Below, one piece after another: positions 58,348 to 64,000 of a stretch of 64,000 bases of DNA (its first letter is position 1; every line of letters begins with the position of its first letter). The stretch comes from Geothrix oryzae (GTDB lineage: Bacteria > Acidobacteriota > Holophagae > Holophagales > Holophagaceae): NCBI RefSeq assembly GCF_030295385.1, contig NZ_AP027079.1:1-64000 (forward strand), in the 5' to 3' direction. The notes below the pieces were generated by a model, which saw only the letters and a list, made by a program, of their open reading frames with translations, searched no databases and had not been told where the DNA came from. The position numbers and the translations under genes are program-made.

Positions 58348-58830
58348 ATGCGCATGCTGTACGCCGCCCTGCTGTCCCTTCCGTTGCTGGCGGGGGGCGG
58401 GGGCACCGTGGCCTTCAAGCAGACGGCCTTTCTGGCCGAAGTGGCCGCCACGGAGCCGGAGAAGGCCAAGGGGCTGATGTACCGGCAGAGCCTGGCCAAG
58501 GATCGCTGCATGTTCTTTGTCTACAGTGAGGACGGCAGCCACGCCATCTGGATGAAGAACTGCCTCATCGCCCTGGATGTGGCCTGGGTGGATGCCGAGG
58601 GCCGGGTGGTGGAGACCGCCGAGCATGTGCCGCCCTGCAGCCCCATGCGCGGGGACGACTGCCCCACCTATGGCGGCAATGTGCCCGCCCGCCATTTCAT
58701 CGAGTTCGCCGCCGGCACCTTGAAGCGCCTCGGCCTGAAGAAGGGCGACCGCCTGGGCTGGGACCTGGTGCTGGATGACGGCCGGAGCCTCCGGGGCGGC
58801 GCGCCGGTGCCCAAGGCGAAAAAGAAGTAG
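58348..58830 (+). CDS. DUF192 family secreted protein
   Basis: 160 aa. Signal peptide (MRMLYAALLSLPLLAGG), then the DUF192 fold: ATEPEKAKGLMYRQSLAKDRCMFFVYSEDGSHAIWMKNCLIALDVAWVDAEGRVV and PARHFIEFAAGTLKRLGLKKGD. Function of the family is not established. CAAGGAG precedes the ATG. The C-terminal tail is basic (PKAKKK). Convergent with the PdeM-like gene. Confidence 0.88.
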   Translation: MRMLYAALLSLPLLAGGGGTVAFKQTAFLAEVAATEPEKAKGLMYRQSLAKDRCMFFVYSEDGSHAIWMKNCLIALDVAWVDAEGRVVETAEHVPPCSPMRGDDCPTYGGNVPARHFIEFAAGTLKRLGLKKGDRLGWDLVLDDGRSLRGGAPVPKAKKK

Positions 58831-58837
58831 CGACCGC

Positions 58838-59614
58838 CTACTCGCCGCCCTTGGTGGCCTCCCGGCCCTTGCGGGGCGGGCGGGTGAGGGTGCGCAAGGA
58901 TTCGGGCGCCGGGGGCAGCTCCGTCAGGTCCAGGGGGCTCAGGCGGTCGGCCAGCAGCTTCCAGGCCCGGGCCTGGCGGGGCAGGCGCTCGGCCTGGATG
59001 ACCTCGAAGCCTTGGGCGTAGCTCACGAAGGGCGGCATCACCAGGGCGAAGCCCGTGTAGAGGAAGGCCGGCAGGCGCATCCAGTCCGGTTCGCCCGCGG
59101 GCCCGGGGCCCGGCACGGCGAAGAGGGGGTGGACGCCGCCATTGATCCAGAAGCCCTGGGAGGCATCGTGGCGGGGATAGACGAAGATGCGGCGGCGGTG
59201 CATGAGGGTGAAGGGGCCCACCCGGTGCTGCTCCACGGGTTGGATGCCCGTTCCTTCCAGGGCGGGGCCGCTGCTGCGCTCGGGATGGCCCACGATCTGC
59301 ACCACCTGGCGCCCCCCGCCCTTGAGCTTGCGGAAGATGGTGCGGAGTTCCTCGGCCTCGTCACCCTCCACCGCGCCCTGGGCGGGCTTCAGGTCCCCCA
59401 GGAGGGCGATCTGGGCCGGATCGTGATCGTCGATGAGGCTGAAGAGCCGCTCCCAGATCTCCAGGTGGGGCGTGGCGGGCAGAGGATCCGGGCGGCGGCG
59501 GCGGGCCGCCCCCAGGCCGAAGAAGAGGTCTGAGATCACCAGCGTCTTCTGCCGGGGCAGCCATACGGCGCGCCGGCTATCGAGTACCACATCGTCGCTG
59601 AGCTGGACCTGCAC
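58838..59614 (-). CDS. PdeM-like calcineurin-fold protein with degenerate metal site
   Basis: 258 aa from the GTG at 59614 (GGGAGG 5-6 bases upstream); the in-frame GTG at 59644 has no such site. VWLPRQKTLVISDLFFGLGAARRRR resembles the DNA-repair-associated phosphoesterase PdeM (DLHLGK), and ALLGDLKPA and VQIVGHPER sit where GDxxH and GNHD should be. All three metal-ligand motifs are altered (Asp-Phe, no His, GHPE), so catalysis is doubtful. No DNA ligase or exonuclease partner gene is nearby. Convergent with DUF192 and divergent from the esterase gene. Confidence 0.6.
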   Translation of the reverse strand: MQVQLSDDVVLDSRRAVWLPRQKTLVISDLFFGLGAARRRRPDPLPATPHLEIWERLFSLIDDHDPAQIALLGDLKPAQGAVEGDEAEELRTIFRKLKGGGRQVVQIVGHPERSSGPALEGTGIQPVEQHRVGPFTLMHRRRIFVYPRHDASQGFWINGGVHPLFAVPGPGPAGEPDWMRLPAFLYTGFALVMPPFVSYAQGFEVIQAERLPRQARAWKLLADRLSPLDLTELPPAPESLRTLTRPPRKGREATKGGE

Positions 59615-59673
59615 GAAGGCCTCCCGCCTTCCATTGGAACACACGGAAGGTCAGAATCCCGGGAGGGGGACAG

Positions 59674-60519
59674 GTGCAGCACGGCCAGGGCCACTACCTG
59701 AAGCTGGATTGGGAAGGCGAGGCCCGGCGGATCCTGATCCACGATCCGCCCGGGGCCGAGGGCCGCGAGTTGCCCCTGGTGTTGGCGCTGCACGGCACGG
59801 GCGGCACCGGCCGTCTCATGGCCCTGCTCTCGGGTTTGAGCCGCCTGGCGGACGAACGGGGTTTCCGGGTGGCCTATCCCCAGGCTCTGGGCGAGGCCGG
59901 CACGGAGGATCCGGCCCGGGGCGCGGCCTGGAACGCGGGGCCCGGCCTGGGGCACCCTCTGCATCCCGAGGTGGATGATGTGGCGTTCCTGGGCGCGGTG
60001 GTGGACCGGGTGGGCCGCCACGCCCCCGTGGACGCCCGGCGTCTCTTCGTGGCGGGCTTTTCCAACGGGGCGCGCATGGCCTACCGGATGGCCCTTGCCG
60101 CCCCCTGGGTCGCCGCCATCGCGGCCGTGGCCGGGGCGCCGGTCTGGGGCGAGGCTCCGGCGCGTCCCGTACCCACCCTGGCCTTCCACGGCATCGACGA
60201 TCGGCACATTCCCTACCTCGGCGGGGTGGGCCCCCAGGGGCGCCGGCTCCCGGCCCAGCCGGCCCCCGAGGCCCTGGCGCGGTGGGCGGCGCTCATGGGA
60301 TGTGGGTCGGGGCCGGTGCGGGAGGGGCTGGAGCCCCACCACCTGGACCTGTGGTCCGGCGCCGACTGCGAAGTGGGCCTCTGGACCGTGGCGGGCATGG
60401 GCCATGCTTGGCCCGGGGGACGGACCTACGCCCCCGGAGCGGACCGGCCGGTGGCCGACCTCTCCGCCGCCCACCTGATCTGGGCCTTTTTCGAGGCCCA
60501 TGCCCTGGGGGCCCCATGA
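59674..60519 (+). CDS. LpqC/PHB-depolymerase-like esterase
   Basis: 281 aa alpha/beta hydrolase. LVLALHGTGGTG (oxyanion), nucleophile Ser in VAGFSNGARMAY, Asp in HGIDDRHIPY and His in GMGHAWPGG give a full triad. The LpqC group hydrolyses polyesters, feruloyl or other esters; no signal peptide is visible, so it may be cytoplasmic. GTG start at 59674 with GGGAGGGGG just upstream. Its stop overlaps the TauE/SafE start by 4 bases. Confidence 0.85.
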   Translation: MQHGQGHYLKLDWEGEARRILIHDPPGAEGRELPLVLALHGTGGTGRLMALLSGLSRLADERGFRVAYPQALGEAGTEDPARGAAWNAGPGLGHPLHPEVDDVAFLGAVVDRVGRHAPVDARRLFVAGFSNGARMAYRMALAAPWVAAIAAVAGAPVWGEAPARPVPTLAFHGIDDRHIPYLGGVGPQGRRLPAQPAPEALARWAALMGCGSGPVREGLEPHHLDLWSGADCEVGLWTVAGMGHAWPGGRTYAPGADRPVADLSAAHLIWAFFEAHALGAP

Positions 60520-61304
60520 CCTTCGCACCCGGCCACCTCCTGGCGGGCCTCGGTACGGGCCTCTGCGGCGGCCTGCTGTCGGGCCTCTTCGGCGTGGGGG
60601 GCGGCATCGTGATGGTGCCGCTGCTGGGCCTTGTCCTGCACCTGGACCAGCACCGGGCCCAGGGCGCCACCCTGGCCGCCATGCTGCTGCCCACGGGCCT
60701 GCCGGCGGTGCTCCAGTACCGAAGTCGGGGCATCCACACCAGCCTGCGCCTGGTGGGCGTGCTGGTGTTGGCCTTCCTCTTCGGCATCTACGGCGGTTCC
60801 CTGGTGGCCAACCGCATTCCCTCGGAGCCGCTGCGATGGGGGTATGCGGCCTTTCTTGTGCTGCTGGCCTTCAAGACTTTCTTCCGCCACGAACCCGCTC
60901 CGGTGGACCGCACCCTGGAACCCCTGGACCTGTCCACGGGCCTGTGGAGCGCGGGCGTGCCCATCGGCCTCCTGGCGGGCGTGGTGTCGGGGCTCACGGG
61001 GCTGGGTGGGGCTGTGGTGGTGATCCCCCTGCTGGCCTCGCGGTTCCGCATGACCCAGCACGAGGCCCAGCTCACCAGCCTGGTGATGCTGCTGCCGCCC
61101 ATCGGCCTGCCCGGCGTCTATGTCTACGCCAAGGCCCAGGGCGGTCTCCCCTGGGGCGTGATCGCCGGCGTGGCCGTGGGCTTCGCCGTGGGGGCCCTGG
61201 GCGGCGCCCGGGTGGCCACGCGCATCCAGGGCGTGAAGCTGAAGCAGACCTATGCCGTGATCGTGCTGCTGATGGCCCTGCTGGTGGCGCTCCGGGGGCG
61301 CTAG
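60516..61304 (+). CDS. TauE/SafE-family membrane protein
   Basis: 262 aa, eight predicted helices in two repeats. GLLSGLFGVGGGIVMVPLLGLVLHLDQHRAQGATLAAMLLP and VVSGLTGLGGAVVVIPLLASRFRMTQHEAQLTSLVMLLPP are the paired glycine-rich motifs of the sulfite exporter family, transporters of sulfur-containing or organic anions. ATGA overlap with the esterase gene suggests a joint role, perhaps handling of a hydrolysis product, but the substrate is unknown. Confidence 0.88.
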   Translation: MTFAPGHLLAGLGTGLCGGLLSGLFGVGGGIVMVPLLGLVLHLDQHRAQGATLAAMLLPTGLPAVLQYRSRGIHTSLRLVGVLVLAFLFGIYGGSLVANRIPSEPLRWGYAAFLVLLAFKTFFRHEPAPVDRTLEPLDLSTGLWSAGVPIGLLAGVVSGLTGLGGAVVVIPLLASRFRMTQHEAQLTSLVMLLPPIGLPGVYVYAKAQGGLPWGVIAGVAVGFAVGALGGARVATRIQGVKLKQTYAVIVLLMALLVALRGR

Positions 61305-61313
61305 GTTGCTGGA

Positions 61314-62654
61314 TCAGAGGAAGCCGAGCCGGGGATAGCTGGTGCCGAGGAGGCCGTCGGTGGCGGCCGTCACCTGGCCCAGCCAGCGGTCCAGCACCGT
61401 CGCGTAGAGGCTGCGGAAGTCGGTGGTGAACTTCATGTTCCCGTTGGCATCGAGGTTCGAGAGGTCGGGGTAGGCGCCGTAGAGGCCGCCCTTCACGGCC
61501 TTGCCCACGCAGAAGGAGAGGCCGGCCGTGCCGTGGTCCGTGCCCCCGTTGTTCTCCTGGACCCGCCGCCCGAACTCGCTGTAGGCGAGGATCATCACCC
61601 GGTCCTGGGCATTGCCGGAGGGGGTGGTGATGCTGGCCAGGTCGTCATAGAAGGCCTTGATGGAGCCGCCCAGGGTGCGCTGGAGGTTCGGGTGGTCCAC
61701 GGCCTGGTTGCTGTGCGTGTCCCAGCCTCCCAGGCGGGAGAAATAGACCTGGGCTGGCAGCCCGGCCGCGATCATCTGCGCGATGAGCTTGAATTGGCCG
61801 CTGAGGCTGCTGGAAAGCGCGGCGCCATTGAGCCGGGTGACGGGATAGGCTGCATCGCCGGGGTAGGGCACGGAGGGCGTGCGGGCCGTGAGGGATCCCC
61901 CCGCGCCGAAGGCGGTGTTGTTCTGGGCATCGAAGAAGAGCTTTCCGGCCTGGGCCGCGGCCTGAGTGGCGGCGTCCGGGGAGGGGGCGTTGAGCGCCGC
62001 GCCCCAGCCCGCTTCCAGGGTGGCGGCATCCGGCACCGCGCTCCCGCTCAGGAGGTAGGCGGGGAACACATAGCCCCCGGCGCCGGTGATGGAGACGAAG
62101 CTCCGGGTGCTGCCCTTCAGCATCACGGGCAGATCCGAGGTCACCGTGAGCCCCCGGAGCACATCGCCCGCGGGGTTGAAGGCCGCATCCGCGAATCGGC
62201 CCAGCCAGCCCGTCCCCGCGGGCACGGCGGCGCCCTGGCCCCAGAGGTCGATGGAGGTGAAATGCGAGAGATTCGGATTCGGCATGCCGATGCCGGGGAT
62301 CCAGGCCACCCGCCCCAGGCCGTGCAGCTGATCCAGGCCCGTGAGGTCCTTGTTGAGGGCTGCGCCGCTGCCGAGATCCGTGAGCAGGGCCGGATCGGTG
62401 ATGCCCAGGGTCGCCCGCTTCGCCTGGTACACGCTGAGATTGGCCCCGGCGTTGGGCGGCATGACATTCAGCCAGTCGTAGCCGCCGTCGATGTTCACGA
62501 CGACGAGGATGGGCGCCGCCGGGAGGGGGGTGGGCGGCTGGCCGGAGGTGCCTCCGCCCCCGCTGCCCTTCCCCCCGCCTCCGCAGGCGCTGAGACCGGC
62601 CAACGCGGCTCCGGTGGCGCCGAGGGTCTGGATGAACTCGCGTCGCGTGGTCAT
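61314..62654 (-). CDS. DUF1501 family secreted protein
   Basis: 446 aa. Tat-like twin-Arg start TRREFIQTLGA with a following Cys (LSAC) that could be lipidated, then a Gly-rich linker. Body: ILVVVNIDGGYDWLNVMPPNA, VMILAYSEFGRRVQENNGGTDHGTAGLSFCVG, the sulfatase-like metal-binding pattern of DUF1501. Usually paired with a DUF1800 protein, as here (10 bases downstream in its own direction is the DUF1800 gene's stop). Function not established. Confidence 0.88.
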   Translation of the reverse strand: MTTRREFIQTLGATGAALAGLSACGGGGKGSGGGGTSGQPPTPLPAAPILVVVNIDGGYDWLNVMPPNAGANLSVYQAKRATLGITDPALLTDLGSGAALNKDLTGLDQLHGLGRVAWIPGIGMPNPNLSHFTSIDLWGQGAAVPAGTGWLGRFADAAFNPAGDVLRGLTVTSDLPVMLKGSTRSFVSITGAGGYVFPAYLLSGSAVPDAATLEAGWGAALNAPSPDAATQAAAQAGKLFFDAQNNTAFGAGGSLTARTPSVPYPGDAAYPVTRLNGAALSSSLSGQFKLIAQMIAAGLPAQVYFSRLGGWDTHSNQAVDHPNLQRTLGGSIKAFYDDLASITTPSGNAQDRVMILAYSEFGRRVQENNGGTDHGTAGLSFCVGKAVKGGLYGAYPDLSNLDANGNMKFTTDFRSLYATVLDRWLGQVTAATDGLLGTSYPRLGFL

Positions 62655-62664
62655 GGCGCCCCCG

Positions 62665-64000
62665 TCAATAGAGCTGGCCCGAGGGCGAGCAGAGGATGAG
62701 GAAGGCGAGTTCCCGCGCCTTCGTCTGTGAGGTCGCATCCCAGGTGAAGGCCGTGGGCCACAGCGCCGACAGCCAGGCGGCGGAGACCGACGCGGGGATG
62801 GGGCCCGGCTGCAGCAGCGCCAGGAGGCGATCGAGGACGCCCTGGGCGCTGGTGGGGGCCGTGGGGAACCAACCCGTGGTGACCGCCGCGGGGAATAGCG
62901 GGTACGAGGTGCCGTTGTAGCTTCGGGCTTCGCCCAGGGCCAGGGCGGCGGCGAGTTTGGTCCGATAGCGCATGGTGTTGCTGTTGAGCCAGGCGGCATG
63001 CTCCTTCCAGCCGTTGGGGCCGCTGGGATCGAGGAGCTTCATGCCGGCCTGATCGAGGGTGGTGGCGTTGTTGGTGAGGAGGCGCCAGGCCGGGAAGGCC
63101 TTCGGGGCCTGGGCCCCGCCGACGGCCAGAGAGGGGCAGAGGGCCCTGGCTCCTCGCACGAGCCACGAGATGGGGCCTTCGATGAGGGCGTACTGGTTGG
63201 CCGGATCGAAGAAGTACCGGGACTTCAGGAGAGTCTTCATGACGGCGCGGAGATCGAAGTTCGCCGCCTGGATCATGGCGGCCACATCGCTGAGGTCCTG
63301 GGCCGAGTAGGCCGGGGTGACGAAGTGGAGAAGCAGCCGCTTGGCCAGGAACTGCGCGCAGTTGACACCCCTGGCCGAAAGGATGCTGCGCAGGGCGTTC
63401 TCGCCCTTGGCCCAGCCGTTGGCTGTGGTGGTGATGTCGAGGGTCTGGCCGAAGAGGCTGATGGTGCCCGTGCCGTGCATGGAATAGGAGGCGGTCCGGG
63501 CCGTCCCGCTCCAGAGACGCGTATCCGGGGTGATGGCCGAGCCGTCGTAGACCTTGAAGCGGCCGTCCGCCGCGGTCTTCTGGGTGGGGTTGGCGGGGTT
63601 CGCGATGTAGTCGGCCTCGGCGAAGGTGAAGCTCCAGCCGCTGAGGGCCCGGGCGAGCTGCGTGATGTCGGTCTGGTTGTAGCCGTTGTCCGCGCCCAGG
63701 CTGTAGAGCTCCAGGACCTCCCGGGCGTAGTTCTCGTTGGGGATGTTCGATCCCGAGGCGTTGTTGAGCACGGAATCCAGCCAAATGCCCATGGCCGGAT
63801 CCTTGCTGACGGCAACGAGCAGGTCGTCGAACCGGCCCAGGCCGAGGCTGCGGAACAGCTGGATCTGCTTGAGCATCAGGGCCGCGTTGTTGACCTTGTG
63901 GAAGCCCGTGGCGAAGAGGTTGTGCCAGAAGAGCGCCATGCGCTCCTGGAAGGCGTAGGGATTAAACTGCATGCGCCAGAGGCAGAGGGCCTGAGCGGTG
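62665..64000 (-). CDS. DUF1800 family protein (5' end outside the window)
   Basis: The reading frame is open from 62665 to the right edge, 445 codons visible. MQFNPYAFQERMALFWHNLFATGFHKVN, AREVLELYSLGADNGYNQTDITQLARALSGW and LRAVMKTLLKSRYFFDP are DUF1800 hallmarks. An in-frame ATG at 63972 is internal, since the frame stays open upstream (TAQALCLWR) and the family has a longer N-terminus. Located upstream of DUF1501 on the same strand and almost certainly cotranscribed. Confidence 0.88.
   Translation of the reverse strand, partial: TAQALCLWRMQFNPYAFQERMALFWHNLFATGFHKVNNAALMLKQIQLFRSLGLGRFDDLLVAVSKDPAMGIWLDSVLNNASGSNIPNENYAREVLELYSLGADNGYNQTDITQLARALSGWSFTFAEADYIANPANPTQKTAADGRFKVYDGSAITPDTRLWSGTARTASYSMHGTGTISLFGQTLDITTTANGWAKGENALRSILSARGVNCAQFLAKRLLLHFVTPAYSAQDLSDVAAMIQAANFDLRAVMKTLLKSRYFFDPANQYALIEGPISWLVRGARALCPSLAVGGAQAPKAFPAWRLLTNNATTLDQAGMKLLDPSGPNGWKEHAAWLNSNTMRYRTKLAAALALGEARSYNGTSYPLFPAAVTTGWFPTAPTSAQGVLDRLLALLQPGPIPASVSAAWLSALWPTAFTWDATSQTKARELAFLILCSPSGQLY

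Overview
The window is GC-rich, tightly packed bacterial chromosome. It starts about 100 bases before dnaA, as expected for a genome linearised at that gene, and runs dnaA, oriC-like spacer, dnaN, gyrB, gyrA. The cell looks Gram-negative and diderm (LolA-like carrier, several lipoproteins, DapD-route meso-DAP/lysine synthesis). Gene content and style resemble Acidobacteriota, class Holophagae (Geothrix/Holophaga type), with ThyX, an L-lactate permease, paired DUF1501/DUF1800 proteins, a DUF5916-type outer-surface protein and an M4 protease. The taxon is my inference; no search was run.

Layout. 1-8.2 kb: replication and topology block, closed by a very strong palindromic terminator. 8.2-11.9 kb (minus): AIG2-like protein, a MASE1 hybrid sensor kinase and glyA. 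12-15 kb (plus): purB, a semialdehyde-dehydrogenase-like protein without an obvious catalytic Cys, and a multi-cluster ferredoxin. 15-21.2 kb: lipA, a SAM-binding-like unknown, a small EamA-like transporter and two tandem APC permeases. 21.2-26.7 kb: RDD protein, M4 protease, MFS transporter, an exported barnase-like RNase with an overlapping barstar-like inhibitor gene, and a YceH protein. 26.9-30.2 kb: lactate permease, cupin and class V aminotransferase, with an operator-like inverted repeat upstream and a textbook terminator downstream. 30.2-33.1 kb: thiG, a lipoprotein, a TetR regulator and an RBBP9-type hydrolase.

33.1-41.8 kb is the most coherent unit: a lysine-riboswitch-like leader followed by dapE-like, asd, lysC, dapB, dapA, dapD, dapC-like and lysA genes. 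This covers aspartate to lysine by the succinylase route except dapF. Most junctions overlap by a few bases, and two spacers inside the operon carry repeat-like inverted arms. 41.8-45.8 kb (minus): TPR, FHA, LolA-like and metallo-beta-lactamase-fold genes. 45.8-53.8 kb: GNAT, CPBP protease, unknown secreted proteins, an acyl-CoA carboxylase beta subunit, an aspartate ammonia-lyase fused to a cyclic-nucleotide-binding-like domain, an exported HIT lipoprotein and a transaldolase-like aldolase. 53.9-64 kb: thyX, a class V aminotransferase, a large DUF5916-type protein, DUF192, a degenerate PdeM-like phosphoesterase, an LpqC-type esterase, a TauE/SafE permease, and a DUF1501/DUF1800 pair running off the right edge.

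No tRNA, rRNA, CRISPR array, transposase or prophage gene was recognised. The points most worth a second look are the lysine riboswitch and its possible expression platform, the cNMP-like/AspA fusion, the exported RNase with its inhibitor, the altered DnaA DNA-binding signature beside clustered xxxTCCACA boxes, and the PdeM-like protein that has lost its metal-binding motifs.
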